64,000 nt of DNA from CAYRPN01 sp964426135 (GTDB taxonomy: Bacteria > Planctomycetota > Phycisphaerae > Phycisphaerales > Phycisphaeraceae), in assembly GCA_964426135.1 (NCBI GenBank), contig CAYRPN010000003.1:1-64000 (forward strand), given 5' to 3'. Position numbers and translations under genes: made by a program. This document shows positions 50,311-61,151 of the stretch, in pieces. Within the stretch, counting starts at the first letter, position 1. Each line of letters opens with the position of its first letter. The notes beneath the pieces were generated by a model, which did not search any database, had not been told where the DNA came from, and saw nothing but the letters and a program-made list of their open reading frames with translations.

Positions 50311-51031
50311 ATGCTTTGCCGTTTCCTGCTCGCATGCCTTGCGATCAACCTGGCGCTGGCTTCGACGCTGTGCGCCCAGGCGAAGAACGAACCATTCGCC
50401 GAGAAGGACTACAAGCGTTTCCACCAGGGGCCGCTGAAGAAAATCGTCGAGGGGAACGCGAGAGAGGCGTTTGAAGACTTGCTGAAACTGGAGAAGGAAC
50501 TGCCGATTCATCATGCTCGACTGTCGGTACTACCGCACGAATCCCAGGGATCCGAAGCCGAGCATGCTCGGGCCGGCGCAGAAGGCGTGGCTGCTGGAGA
50601 CGTTGAAGAAATCGAAGGGCACGTTCCGCGTGATCTGTTCATCGGTGCCGTGGGTTTACGAGGCTAAAGGCGACAGCCTGGACACGTGGAACGGATACAA
50701 GGCGGAGCGAACGGAAATCTTCGATTTTCTCGCGGCGCACAAGATCGACGGCGTTCTATTGCTCTCGGCCGATCGCCATCGCTCCGATCTGTGGAAGATC
50801 GATCGCCCCAACGGATACGCCTTGTACGAGTTCAACAGTTCCCGCCTGACCAACATCCACAAACATCCGGAGATGAAGAACGCGATCTTCTCGTACAACA
50901 AGTCGCAGTCCTTCGGCCTGGTCACGTTCGATCTCACGGCGGCCGATCCGACGGTGACCTACGCGGTGGTCAACATCGATGGCGAAAAGGTACACGAGAT
51001 GACGGTGAAGAAGAGTTCGCTGACGCATTGA
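50311..51031 (+). pseudogene. PhoD-like phosphatase, internally deleted
   Basis: The 5' part (50311 to about 50510) encodes a signal peptide (MLCRFLLACLAINLALASTL) and the N-terminal helical region found in planctomycete PhoD-like proteins (GPLKKIVEGNAREAFEDLLK). The 3' part (about 50507-51031), in a different frame, encodes the C-terminal third of the catalytic domain: FIMLDCRYYRTNPRDPKPSM, TWNGYKAERTEIFDFLAAHK, and LLLSADRHRSDLWKI. The central metal-binding region is missing, and the two parts are joined in the wrong frame at about 50508. A functional phosphatase cannot be made. Confidence 0.82.
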
Positions 51032-51084
51032 CGCGGGGCGCGTGTTCAAGCACGCTGAGTTTCCATTTCCGCTACCATGAGGCC

Positions 51085-52788
<1,704 letters not shown>

Positions 52789-52794
52789 GAGATG

Positions 52795-53122
52795 AAAGGG
52801 CCAAGGGAAGAAGGGCCAAGGGCCAAGGGGAAGAACCTTATCTTGGCACTTCGAGCCTGAGAACTTTTCCGCGTGGCCGCGGCTGGAGTCCGCGGAAGCC
52901 CCGGACGAGCGCGCAGGCGGACAACAGACTCGCGGAAATCGTGATTCGGCGGAGCAAGGTGAACCGTTCCGGGGCATCCGCCGAGCCTACTGCCCCGGCC
53001 CCCCAGAGGAGTTGTCAGTATCTCCGTGCCTCAGTTCAAGACATTTTTTTCTTCTCCGCCCTTCGGCCGTCCGCCCTCAACCCTCGGCCCTCACCCCTTG
53101 GCCCTCAACCCTTGGCCCTCTC
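52795..53122. repeat. Spacer with inverted GGGCCAAGG repeats
   Basis: GGGCCAAGGGCCAAGGGG (about 52813-52830) at the left is opposed by CCCCTTGGCCCTCAACCC (about 53093-53110) and a second CCTTGGCCCTC at the right. The inner sequence has GC-rich hairpins (GCCGCGGCTGGAGTCCGCGG). No gene is seen; it is probably another palindromic element or a pair of them. Confidence 0.55.
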
Positions 53123-53127
53123 TGCAA

Positions 53128-53769
53128 ATGCCCATCCTCATCGCCACATCGAACCCGCACAAGATCGAAGAAATTCGCGAGACGCTGGCGGCGCTGCCTT
53201 CGCCGGTCATTGCGGAGTTTGTCGACTTGAAGCATGTGGGCAAGGTGATACCTGAGCCGGACGAGGATCAGCCGACGTTCGAAGGCAACGCGGCGCTGAA
53301 GGCGCGGTACTACGCGGCGGCGGCGGGGTTGCCCTGCATCGCCGACGACAGCGGCTTGGAGGTCGATGCGCTGGGCGGCGCGCCGGGCGTGATCAGTGCG
53401 CGGTACGCCGGCGTGACCGGGCCGCGCTCCGTGGTGGATCCCGCGAACAACCGGTTGATGATGCAGAGACTGGGCGACACGCCGAAGGAGAAGCGCACGG
53501 CCCGTTTCGTCTGCGCGATGGCGCTTTGCGTGCCTGGCCGCGAGCCGCTGGCGATCGTGCGAGGCGCCGTGGAAGGCCGCATCCTGACGCGCGATGAAGC
53601 TGGCAATGATGGTCGCGGACGCGGCGTGAACGGCTTCGGCTACGACCCGCTTTTTTTCATTTCATCGCAGGGCAAGACGACCGCCGAGCTGTCGTCCGCC
53701 GAGAAGAACGCGATCAGTCACCGCGGGCAAGCCACCCGCCTGATGGCGGAGCATCTGCGCCGCCTGTAG
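53128..53769 (+). CDS. rdgB: Non-canonical purine NTP pyrophosphatase (RdgB/HAM1)
   Basis: A 213-residue nucleotide-sanitising enzyme that hydrolyses ITP/XTP to the monophosphates. Motifs: ILIATSNPHKIEEIR at the N-terminus, TFEGNAALKARYYAAAAGLP, CIADDSGLEVDALGGAPGV, GFGYDPLFFIS and ISHRGQATR. All the residues that define the family are present. ATG 53128 starts the beta-strand typical of the family; the longer frame reads through repeat DNA. Confidence 0.95.
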   Translation: MPILIATSNPHKIEEIRETLAALPSPVIAEFVDLKHVGKVIPEPDEDQPTFEGNAALKARYYAAAAGLPCIADDSGLEVDALGGAPGVISARYAGVTGPRSVVDPANNRLMMQRLGDTPKEKRTARFVCAMALCVPGREPLAIVRGAVEGRILTRDEAGNDGRGRGVNGFGYDPLFFISSQGKTTAELSSAEKNAISHRGQATRLMAEHLRRL

Positions 53770-53787
53770 TGACTGAGTGCCGAAATC

Positions 53788-53821
53788 AAAAAAGCCGAAC
53801 GCCGCGCTCGCGACGTTCGGC
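53788..53821 (-). terminator. Rho-independent terminator (minus strand)
   Basis: GCCGAACG...CGTTCGGC forms a stem with a 12-nt inner part that can also pair partly; six A's on the plus strand (53788-53793) give a T-run on the minus strand. It lies 33 nt after the stop codon of the CBS-domain gene and ends its transcript; it may also act on rdgB from the other side. Confidence 0.88.
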
Positions 53822-53853
53822 GCCCGGTACGCTCCGGGATTGGGGGCATGGAA

Positions 53854-54309
53854 TCAGACGACGACGCTGACGGAGCTGAACCCGTAGATGTACTCGCGCA
53901 TCGCGTCGACCGTCTTGGTCTGATCGACCATCAGGTGAGCATTCAGGTCGCCGATGGAAATCAGGCCCAGCATCCGCATCTCATCGTCGACGATCGGCAG
54001 GTGACGAATGCGCTTGTGCTTCATCAGGCTGCGAGCTTCGTCGATCGTGGTATCGATGCTCGCCACGGTGATGCGCCGCGTCATGCAGTCGGTGACGAGC
54101 GTGCTGGACGGGTCGCGCTGCTCGGCGACGACGCGCTGGAGGATGTCGCGCTCGGTGAACATGCCGACGATCCGCCCGTCGCGCAGCACCGCCAGGGCGC
54201 CGATCTTGTGCTCGTTCATCAGCAGCGCCCCTTCGAGGACGGTGGCGTCTTCACCGATGGAAAGCACATGTGTCCCCTTCTCCGAGAGGATGTCACGAAC
54301 GGTTGCCAT
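53854..54309 (-). CDS. CBS-domain protein
   Basis: A 151-residue protein consisting of a pair of CBS domains: VLEGALLMNEHKIGALAVLRDGRIVGMFTERDI and IDEARSLMKHKRIRHLPIVDDEMRMLGLISIGDL. It should bind adenine nucleotides and act as an energy sensor or regulator in the cytoplasm. It has strong expression signals: promoter at 54412-54441, AAAGGAG ribosome binding site, and its own terminator. Confidence 0.93.
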   Translation of the reverse strand: MATVRDILSEKGTHVLSIGEDATVLEGALLMNEHKIGALAVLRDGRIVGMFTERDILQRVVAEQRDPSSTLVTDCMTRRITVASIDTTIDEARSLMKHKRIRHLPIVDDEMRMLGLISIGDLNAHLMVDQTKTVDAMREYIYGFSSVSVVV

Positions 54310-54411
54310 GCGAGGCTCCTTTCATGTTTTGAAGAACCAGCCCTGTCAAGGGGAAAAATGCGTTGCCCCGTACCAGCACCTGACCCGCGAATGCGGACTG
54401 ACGACAGGGGA

Positions 54412-54441
54412 AGTGTACCCCCGCCGACAGGGTGTTGGCAA
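54412..54441 (-). promoter_or_regulatory. Sigma70-like promoter of the CBS gene
   Basis: On the minus strand TTGCCA (plus 54436-54441) is followed after 18 nt by TACACT (plus 54412-54417). This lies about 100 nt upstream of the CBS gene start in otherwise non-coding DNA. Confidence 0.6.
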
Positions 54442-54491
54442 GAAAAATCTGCGGGTAGCGCGAGTGATTTTTTCGGCCCGTTATCGGAAGA

Positions 54492-55568
54492 TCACCTCGC
54501 GTTGGCCACGTCGTATGCATTGATCCGGTCGATCAGTTTTCGCAGCCGACCGAAGTGATGCTTGGTGTAGACGAAGCGCAGTCGCGGCATCTGCAGGAGT
54601 TCGTCCTCCTGCTCCAGCGGACCGCCCTGCTCGATCTTTCCCTCCGCGATCAATGTCGCGAACTCCACATTCAGCGCGGCGATCTGCGCTTCCTGCAAAG
54701 GTCGCTGCATGCGGATCACGAGCAGATCGTTCACGTAACGCTGCGAGTGGTAATTGCGGTAAAAGTCGCAGACATGCCTGGCCGCGGCGACCGGATCGTC
54801 GAAGACGTGGTACAGAGCCAAATCATCCTCGCCGATGAGTCCACCGGCCAGCAGTTCGTCGCGCACATATTTGTCCCAGTGCTTCCAGTAATCGCCGCCG
54901 GGCTGATCGACGAGCACGATCGGCACGGTGGGCGCCTTGCCGGTCTGCACGAGGGTGAGCGCCTCGAAGCCTTCATCCTGCGTGCCGAAGCCGCCGGGAA
55001 AAAGCGCGACGGCGTGCGCCTGCCACATGAACATGAGCTTGCGGGTGAAGAAGTAGCGGAAGGTGATGAGCTTCGGATCGTTCTTGATGGTGTCGTTGGC
55101 GGTGGTTTCAAAAGGCAGCCGGATGGCGACGCCGAAGGACTGCTGCGCTCCCGCCCCGCCGTGGCCCGCCGCCATGATGCCGCCGCCGGCGCCGGTGATG
55201 ACCATCCACCCCGCCGCCGCCATGTCTTTGCTGAAGGTGACGGCCGCCTGATACTCGGGGTGACTCTCCTTGGTGCGCGCCGAGCCGAAGATGGAAATCT
55301 TCCGCACGCTCTCGTACCCGCGGAACACCTTCAGCGCGTAGCGCAGTTCCTTGACGCTGCGGCTGATCAGCTTCATCTCATGGTCGTCCGCCTTGTCGCG
55401 GATGAGCTTGACTGCGGTGTGCATGATCTCCCGCGCGACCGATCCGTGCAGCGAATCCGGATCGGCGCCGGCCTGGCGAATGACGACATCCATCGCGCTG
55501 AACAGCGCGTGATCCTCCGTGCGGATGCGGGTTTCAGGGGCGGGGCCTTCCTGGCGGGAATGATGCAT
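54492..55568 (-). CDS. LOG-family (lysine decarboxylase-like Rossmann) protein
   Basis: A 358-residue protein. The core has the LOG/TIGR00730 motifs: ISIFGSARTKESHPEY, VITGAGGGIMAAGHGGA, and FPGGFGTQDEGFEALTLVQ (PGGxGTxxE). The family hydrolyses cytokinin riboside monophosphates or related nucleotides (NMP phosphoribohydrolase). The enzyme is longer than LOG (about 200 residues) because of N- and C-terminal helical regions; this long form is common in bacteria. ATG 55568 starts after a region overlapping the upstream Uma2 gene. Confidence 0.88.
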   Translation of the reverse strand: MHHSRQEGPAPETRIRTEDHALFSAMDVVIRQAGADPDSLHGSVAREIMHTAVKLIRDKADDHEMKLISRSVKELRYALKVFRGYESVRKISIFGSARTKESHPEYQAAVTFSKDMAAAGWMVITGAGGGIMAAGHGGAGAQQSFGVAIRLPFETTANDTIKNDPKLITFRYFFTRKLMFMWQAHAVALFPGGFGTQDEGFEALTLVQTGKAPTVPIVLVDQPGGDYWKHWDKYVRDELLAGGLIGEDDLALYHVFDDPVAAARHVCDFYRNYHSQRYVNDLLVIRMQRPLQEAQIAALNVEFATLIAEGKIEQGGPLEQEDELLQMPRLRFVYTKHHFGRLRKLIDRINAYDVANAR

Positions 55569-55623
55569 GCCTGAGTTACTCCGAAGTCGGTCGAGGTGCT
55601 TGAGTGGCGCGTGCGGCGCAGGT

Positions 55624-56244
55624 TCACGCCAGCAGTTCGCCGAGATTGATGTGCAGGTCGGCAAGGGCGGGCGAGGTCAGCTCATCCGTGGGGCGGTGCA
55701 GCGTCACGCACTTGCGATAGGCTCGTCCGCGCGGCTGGCGATGGATGTGGACGCTGGCGAACTCCAGATCGACCAGCCACACTTCCCGAATGCCAGCTTG
55801 GGCGTAGAGCGGAATCTTCAACTCGCGATCCTTCTTCAGCGAGCTGTCCGCCACCTCGACCAACAGGACGACATCCTCCGGCCCAGGGTGTGCCGCGCGA
55901 TAGGATTTGCGCGCCAACAGCGACAGGTCAGGTTCCGGCTGCGAGTGATCGCCCAGACGCACCGGGTTCTGAACCCGAACGCGAACCAGAGCTCCGACCT
56001 GTTCCACGAACAACGACGTCAGGCGATCAACCACTTCGGCGTGAGAGGGTCCCGGAGGCGGCATGTAGAAAATCTCCCCGTCGAGAAGCTCAAAATCGCC
56101 GCGATCCACGTCGAGGATGCCCGCGTCAGACATGCGTTGAAAATCATCCACTGAAAACCGATGTCGGGCGATGATCCCCTGCTCGCTGCGATGGCGGCGA
56201 GTGCGTCGCGACTGGGTTGGCAATGATGCAATCGTGCGGTGCAT
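55624..56244 (-). CDS. Uma2-family putative endonuclease (second copy)
   Basis: A 206-residue Uma2/DUF820 protein. Visible: FELLDGEIFYMPPPGPSHAEVV (N-terminal), NPVRLGDHSQPEPDLSLL (the acidic ligand), VVLLVEVADSSLKKDRELKIPLYAQAGIREVWLVDL. It is only moderately similar to the copy at 33032-33661, so these are not recent duplicates. It starts 2 nt after the HupE/UreJ stop codon on the same strand, implying a shared transcript. Confidence 0.88.
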   Translation of the reverse strand: MHRTIASLPTQSRRTRRHRSEQGIIARHRFSVDDFQRMSDAGILDVDRGDFELLDGEIFYMPPPGPSHAEVVDRLTSLFVEQVGALVRVRVQNPVRLGDHSQPEPDLSLLARKSYRAAHPGPEDVVLLVEVADSSLKKDRELKIPLYAQAGIREVWLVDLEFASVHIHRQPRGRAYRKCVTLHRPTDELTSPALADLHINLGELLA

Positions 56245-56246
56245 GG

Positions 56247-57575
56247 TCAGATTATACCTGCGCGCTCCGCCGCCCAGTAAACTCCCACGCACGCAATGGC
56301 CAGCGACGCGGGGATCGTGATCGCCGGGCGATACCAGGTTCTGCCGCGGCACCAACCCACGGCCAACATCGCGGCGGCGATCACCAGGAGCTGCCCCACT
56401 TCGACGCCGACGTTGAAGCCAATCAGCGCGGGGACGAAATGCGCCGGCGGCAGTTCCTGCTCCATCAGCACCCCGGCGAATCCCAGTCCGTGCAGCAGGC
56501 CAAATCCGAAGACCACGGCGGGCCGCCAGGGCTGGAGCTTCGAGGTGAACATGTTCTCAACGGCGATGAATGCGATCGATGCGGCGATCAGCGGCTCGAC
56601 AATTGCCGTCGGCAATCGCACCACATCGTACATCGCCAATGCGAGCGTCACCGAGTGCGCGAGCGTGAAGGCAGTGACCTGCCAGAGCAGCGGTTTGAGC
56701 GTGGGGCTCAGCAGGAACAGGCCGAGCACAAAGAGAATGTGATCGAGCCCCTCCGGCACGATGTGCCAGATGCCGATGGCCAGGAAGTTGGCGCCTGTGA
56801 ATAGCTCCGCTGGCACGCCTCCGGACTCCTCCGCAGATTCCAGTGTTGCGGCGGACTTTGGCGTGGATTTCGCTGGATCGTCGTTCAAGGCGACATTCTT
56901 GTCTTCGTCAACCGGGGCCGTATCGGTCCGCAATGCGGGACCGTCCTTAGCGACAGGCTTGTTGATGACAGGCTTGCTCGCTGTACCTTTCGCCGCGATC
57001 CTGGCTGCGCCGTCGTCGAGGATGATCGGTTTGGTCGGCTTGCCTGCCGGCGCCATCTCCACGCTGACGCCGCCGCCGTCGCGCGTCACGCTCAGCACCA
57101 CGACGCCGAGATCAAACGGAAACCGCACCGTGCATCGGCCTGTTCCGCGCGGCAGCGTTCCCTTGACGGTCACGGGCAGCCGCGCGGTTTCCCATTCCTC
57201 GCGCGGGCCGCGATTCATCTGACGCACCTTCGCCACGGGTGGAAACGTCACCGATTCGATCATCGCTTCCTTGCCGTCGGCGAGAATGGAAAGCTGCGAC
57301 TCGTACCAGAGTTGCTTGCGAGCGATTTCGTCCTCCACGTCCTTGTCCGACATGCTCTGCAACAGGCCCGCCAGTTCGTCGGTCATGTGTCCCGGCGGCG
57401 TACCCATGATGTAGCAGATCACGTCGCACTGCACCGTGATCTCGAACCGGCCCGTGGAACGATCCACCTGCATCGCGCCGCTGATCAGCGCAGTGGGATG
57501 AGCGACGGCATCGCGCGGAGCATCTACAAGCACGAGAAAGGCCGCGACAAAAAGTAGTGCGCAGGATCGCCTCAC
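56247..57575 (-). CDS. HupE/UreJ-family membrane protein
   Basis: A 442-residue protein. A signal peptide (ending DAVAHP), an extracytoplasmic domain of about 190 residues with a long charged linker (Lys/Asp/Pro, about 190-255), then six or seven transmembrane helices with the HupE/UreJ_2 motifs HIVPEGLDHILFVLGLFLLS, FTLAHSVTLALA and GFGLLHGLGFAGVL. The family contains putative nickel or cobalt permeases, but the substrate is not proven. The start is uncertain: GTG 57575 is preferred over TTG 57623 because it opens directly into the signal peptide. Nickel/cobalt linkage with the B12 riboswitch region at 37 kb is speculative. Confidence 0.85.
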   Translation of the reverse strand: MRRSCALLFVAAFLVLVDAPRDAVAHPTALISGAMQVDRSTGRFEITVQCDVICYIMGTPPGHMTDELAGLLQSMSDKDVEDEIARKQLWYESQLSILADGKEAMIESVTFPPVAKVRQMNRGPREEWETARLPVTVKGTLPRGTGRCTVRFPFDLGVVVLSVTRDGGGVSVEMAPAGKPTKPIILDDGAARIAAKGTASKPVINKPVAKDGPALRTDTAPVDEDKNVALNDDPAKSTPKSAATLESAEESGGVPAELFTGANFLAIGIWHIVPEGLDHILFVLGLFLLSPTLKPLLWQVTAFTLAHSVTLALAMYDVVRLPTAIVEPLIAASIAFIAVENMFTSKLQPWRPAVVFGFGLLHGLGFAGVLMEQELPPAHFVPALIGFNVGVEVGQLLVIAAAMLAVGWCRGRTWYRPAITIPASLAIACVGVYWAAERAGII

Positions 57576-57752
57576 CAATCCATTGTAATGTGAGCCGTCC
57601 CAGCAAACACATTCAGTCGCCAACCCGGATCGTGTCGACGGCTTCCGGCAAAGTAGTCACGGAGCCACGCGGCTACGAAACGCTTCCCAATCGCGCGAGC
57701 CGGAATCGCACTGCCGGCCTAACGTCGCCCAGTTCGTACCGGACCCAAGACC

Positions 57753-58460
57753 ATGACCACTTCACTCACCGCGATTGTCACCGGCGCCGGCAGCGGCATC
57801 GGAAAAGCCACCGCACACTTCCTTTCGCAAGCGGGTTATCGTCTCGCGCTGGCGGGCCGGGATGACACCAAGCTCCGCGCCGTCGCGGCGGAACTGGCGA
57901 GGCCGGACGGCGAAGTGGCTGTTATTCCGACGGATGTCGGCGATCCGGCGGCGTGCAGAAAGCTGGTGCAGGAAGCGGTCCGGCTGTTCGGCAGGCTCGA
58001 TGCTCTGGCGAATGTCGCGGGGTTCGCGTCGCTGACGCCCATCGCCCGAATCACCGATTCGCAGTGGCTGCGGACGATCGATGTGAACCTGTCCAGCATC
58101 GTGCATCTGACGGCTGCCGCGTGGCCTCATTTGCGCGTGCAGGGCGGCGTGATCGCGAACGTCTCCTCGATGGCCAGCGTGGATCCGTTTCCGAATTTCG
58201 CCATGTACGCCGCCGCGAAAGTGGCGGTGAACATGTTCACGCGCTGCACTGCCAGCGAGGGCGCGCCGTTGAAGATCAAGGCAGTGAGCATCGCGCCAGG
58301 CGCGGTGGAGACACCGATGCTGCGTTCGATGTTCAACGAAAAGATGATCCCGCCCGGCAAGGCGCTGTCGGCTCAGCAGGTCGCGGAAGTCATCGGTCAA
58401 TGCATGACGGGGAAACGTGCGTTCACATCCGGTGAAACGATTCTGGTGCCCAGCCCGTGA
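57753..58460 (+). CDS. Short-chain dehydrogenase/reductase
   Basis: A 235-residue NAD(P)-dependent oxidoreductase. The cofactor motif TGAGSGIG is at residues 10-17, NVAG at 87-90, the catalytic Ser at about 138-139, and Tyr152/Lys156 in YAAAK. All catalytic residues are present. The substrate is unknown. It is divergent from the HupE/UreJ gene across about 180 nt. Confidence 0.93.
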   Translation: MTTSLTAIVTGAGSGIGKATAHFLSQAGYRLALAGRDDTKLRAVAAELARPDGEVAVIPTDVGDPAACRKLVQEAVRLFGRLDALANVAGFASLTPIARITDSQWLRTIDVNLSSIVHLTAAAWPHLRVQGGVIANVSSMASVDPFPNFAMYAAAKVAVNMFTRCTASEGAPLKIKAVSIAPGAVETPMLRSMFNEKMIPPGKALSAQQVAEVIGQCMTGKRAFTSGETILVPSP

Positions 58461-58489
58461 GAAGTCTCGCCGGGTGGACGCGCGTGCGG

Positions 58490-58514
58490 AGCGGGGCAAG
58501 CCCCGTCGCTAAAC
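58490..58514. repeat. Family E hairpin
   Basis: CGGGGCAAGCCCCG followed by TCGCTAAAC, just after the SDR gene stop and before the convergent gene at 58541. Its flank GTCGCTAAAC is identical to that at 48220-48229. Confidence 0.75.
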
Positions 58515-58540
58515 GGGGGAGACGATGGTCGACGCGGCGA

Positions 58541-59443
58541 TTACTTGGGTGCGGGCGTTTCGGATGGCGCTGGCTTGGGCGACGCGGGTTTCACCGGGGT
58601 CTTTTCCTTCGCATCTTTTTCCTTCACATCCGATTGCGGCGGCTTCACCTTCTTGGACTCCTGCACGACTTTCCACGCGATCGCCTGCAAGCTTTTTGCC
58701 TCATCCGCCTTGACGCCCTTGTGCAGATCGGTCGGCAGTTGCTCCGGCGATTTGTCGTAGAAAAAAGCGTAGAAGACGCACGCCGTCAGATATTCTCCTT
58801 GCGGCGAAGCGTATCGCTTGTCCGAAAGATAAAGCGGAATGTCTTTCGCCGACGCGCCGGCTTCCTGCCAGGCCCGCCCCACCGGCAGCACCTTGGCGCG
58901 GATTGCCGCGGCAACCTCGTCATAGGCTTTTGCAAGCTGTGCGTGGCCATCGGGCGGATCCTGCGGCGCCCAGGGGCTGAACAGGACCGTCTCCGCGCGA
59001 CGCTTGCGGATCGAACGATCCAGTTCCCGCGCAAAGCGCGTCGTCGCGCCGGGGTAGCGCTGAATGACCCGTGAGTCCTCCTGAAGCACCACGTAGTCCC
59101 AGCGCTGGCCGCCGATCCTGTTCCAGAACGCGTCGCCCTTGGCGTGGCGCTCGAGCGTGCTGTTGGCTGAGCCGATGTCCTCGCTGTAGAAGCGCCGCGG
59201 CTCCTTCGCCGCCTGTGCCATGCGGGTGACCAGTTGCCCCAGGTGCCCCTTCTCCGTCAGTTCATCGCCGACAAAGAGCACGCGGATCGGCGTGGTGTCT
59301 CGCTTCTCCTTGTCATCGTTTGGCGCATCCGCAGCCGAGGGTTTGCCGGGCGCCGCCTTGGCGGGTTCCTCCGCAGCGCGCACAGCGCCGCCGGCCATGC
59401 ACCACAACGCCACCACCATCGACAGCCAGATTCGCGCAGACAT
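58541..59443 (-). CDS. Secreted SGNH-like protein with altered catalytic residues
   Basis: A 300-residue exported protein. The signal peptide precedes residue about 24. Block I reads VLFVGDELTEKG where SGNH hydrolases have GDSLT, so the nucleophile Ser is Glu. Block V reads SDKRYASPQGEYLTACVFYA where active relatives have DxxHPSxxG, so the catalytic His is replaced by Tyr. The rest of the fold (WDYVVLQEDSRVI) is retained. It is therefore probably an inactive, binding-only SGNH protein. The C-terminus is a Lys/Pro-rich tail (about 40 residues). Confidence 0.78.
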   Translation of the reverse strand: MSARIWLSMVVALWCMAGGAVRAAEEPAKAAPGKPSAADAPNDDKEKRDTTPIRVLFVGDELTEKGHLGQLVTRMAQAAKEPRRFYSEDIGSANSTLERHAKGDAFWNRIGGQRWDYVVLQEDSRVIQRYPGATTRFARELDRSIRKRRAETVLFSPWAPQDPPDGHAQLAKAYDEVAAAIRAKVLPVGRAWQEAGASAKDIPLYLSDKRYASPQGEYLTACVFYAFFYDKSPEQLPTDLHKGVKADEAKSLQAIAWKVVQESKKVKPPQSDVKEKDAKEKTPVKPASPKPAPSETPAPK

Positions 59444-59493
59444 CCTTCATCCTTTCAGAAGACGGCGAGCCCGCGTCATTCTAGCACGCCGAC

Positions 59494-60993
59494 TCAGCCC
59501 TTCATCGATGAAATGAACTTGATCAGCAGGAGAATGGAGCCATTAAAGGCGGTGATCAGGCCGGCGTAACCCACCATCTTGCGAGTCTGCTCCGATGCCT
59601 TGGCGAGCGGCACGTTGATCAGGGCGCAGGCCTGGAATGCAAGATTGCTCGTGGCAACGGCGCCGCCGATGACGGCCCGCCGCACCAGGTGCGCCAGCTT
59701 GAGTCTGGAGCCGGCATCCCCCGCCGTTGCGGGCTTTTCCGGCTCGGCTGCGCCGCCCACCGGCGGCACGGCAGCCGTCGATGGCACCGCAACTGATGGA
59801 GGAGGCGATGGCTGAATTGGAGCGGTCGGGGGAACGGAAACCACGGCCGCAGGCACAGGCACAGGCACAGGCTTGGGAGCCTCCGCCGGCGAACTGCTGG
59901 CTGCCTGCTCCGCCGCCATCACATCGTGGGCCGTCTCAAAGTCTCCCGACACTGCGTGATCGGCGTGGCCCGCCAGGAACTCATCGATCTGGTTGAGCGA
60001 GGCAGGACCGGGCGGCGTTGAAGCGGCCGCACTCGTGGGTTCCGCTGCCGACGCAACCTCCGCCGGCGATGCGAAGGTAGCCGCCTGGTCGTCGGGCGGA
60101 TCTGGAAGCTCAGTCTCGACACGTTCGTTGGACGGCGCGTTGACTGCCGACGTGGCTGGTTCGCTGCGGGGCGGCAATGGGGAAGAAGCCCCGGGCGTTA
60201 CGGGCGATGACTTCGCCGTTGGGCCGGGCCGGTCATTCGGGACGCCCCGTGCGGTCGTCGGCGACACGGCATGGTCGACCTCGTCCTGGGTGTCGTGCAG
60301 TTGCTGGCGGATGCCTTCAAGCTCCGCCGTCATCTCGTCGGCTTCCGATTCATCCAGCGGTTCGAGTGCGGGTGTCGGCCCGTTGGCGGACAAATCACGA
60401 ATCCGGTCGCCGACATCCTCCAAGGCGGCCTCAGCAACCGCAATCGCATCCGCCGCGGATTCGGCGACTTCTTCCGGCGTGGCGAAACACGCCTCCATGT
60501 TCATTGCATCCAGATCGTCCGTGTCGGCGCCGGTTGGCGCCGGTGCGGACGCCTTGCTCGGTGACACAGGAGCTTGGCTGGAATGGGGCAACACTTCGGA
60601 GGGCACAACATTCTCCTGGTTGCTCGGGCTGGCCGGTGTATCGTGCCACTTGGCCGGATCGACGTTGGACTTGCTGGCTTGCGAAGGCGAGGCAACGTGT
60701 GGCACAGGCGCTGAAGCCGGTGCATCGGAGACCCGTTGCGGGTCGGAGGTCTGGCTGGCATGCGAATCGACGGCAGCAGCGTCGGCTGAGTGCTTCTTCA
60801 CATCGGCTGAGACGCGGGGCGAATCAATCGCTTCGGTGGTTGTGGCGCGAGCTTCATCGAGAATGGACTGCAATTCGTCCGCCAGCGCATCGCCGGCAAG
60901 TTGCGCCTGATCCGGAGTGACGAAGTCACCCAGCAAGTCCTCTTGGTCCTGGAGTGCCTCGGATTCCGTGGATGTCGACGGCTTGGATGGCAT
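59494..60993 (-). CDS. Long disordered protein with C-terminal membrane segments
   Basis: A 499-residue protein. Residues 1-420 are dominated by Ala, Pro, Ser and Asp/Glu and look intrinsically disordered, with two short ordered acidic segments (LGDFVTPDQAQLAGDALADE and DDLDAMNMEACFATPEEVAE). The last 75 residues contain basic and hydrophobic segments (LVRRAVIGGAVATSNLAFQA, GYAGLITAFNGSILLLIKFI) that could anchor it in the membrane. No family is recognised. It lies 158 nt after the VWA gene on the same strand. Confidence 0.7.
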   Translation of the reverse strand: MPSKPSTSTESEALQDQEDLLGDFVTPDQAQLAGDALADELQSILDEARATTTEAIDSPRVSADVKKHSADAAAVDSHASQTSDPQRVSDAPASAPVPHVASPSQASKSNVDPAKWHDTPASPSNQENVVPSEVLPHSSQAPVSPSKASAPAPTGADTDDLDAMNMEACFATPEEVAESAADAIAVAEAALEDVGDRIRDLSANGPTPALEPLDESEADEMTAELEGIRQQLHDTQDEVDHAVSPTTARGVPNDRPGPTAKSSPVTPGASSPLPPRSEPATSAVNAPSNERVETELPDPPDDQAATFASPAEVASAAEPTSAAASTPPGPASLNQIDEFLAGHADHAVSGDFETAHDVMAAEQAASSSPAEAPKPVPVPVPAAVVSVPPTAPIQPSPPPSVAVPSTAAVPPVGGAAEPEKPATAGDAGSRLKLAHLVRRAVIGGAVATSNLAFQACALINVPLAKASEQTRKMVGYAGLITAFNGSILLLIKFISSMKG

Positions 60994-61151
60994 GGCTTCC
61001 TCTGCCCGGCGCAGACCGACTTCCTCCGCGCAGGAACAAACGCGCTATCGCGTTTATCGGCACATGCCATGCCGCGATTCAGCATGCCGCTGGTTTTTCG
61101 TACGCCCAGCCTCGCTGTGTGAAATCAAGAGGCCTCAGATGGGGACATGAA

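Noticed and set aside
50513..51031. An intact 172-residue phosphatase-like gene starting at 50513.
   Set aside because: It lacks the signal peptide and most metal ligands of PhoD, and its start is the deletion junction, so it is part of a pseudogene.
56247..57575. Linking the HupE/UreJ protein to cobalt uptake for B12.
   Set aside because: The gene is 19 kb from the riboswitch and has no riboswitch of its own; the family also includes nickel-related members.
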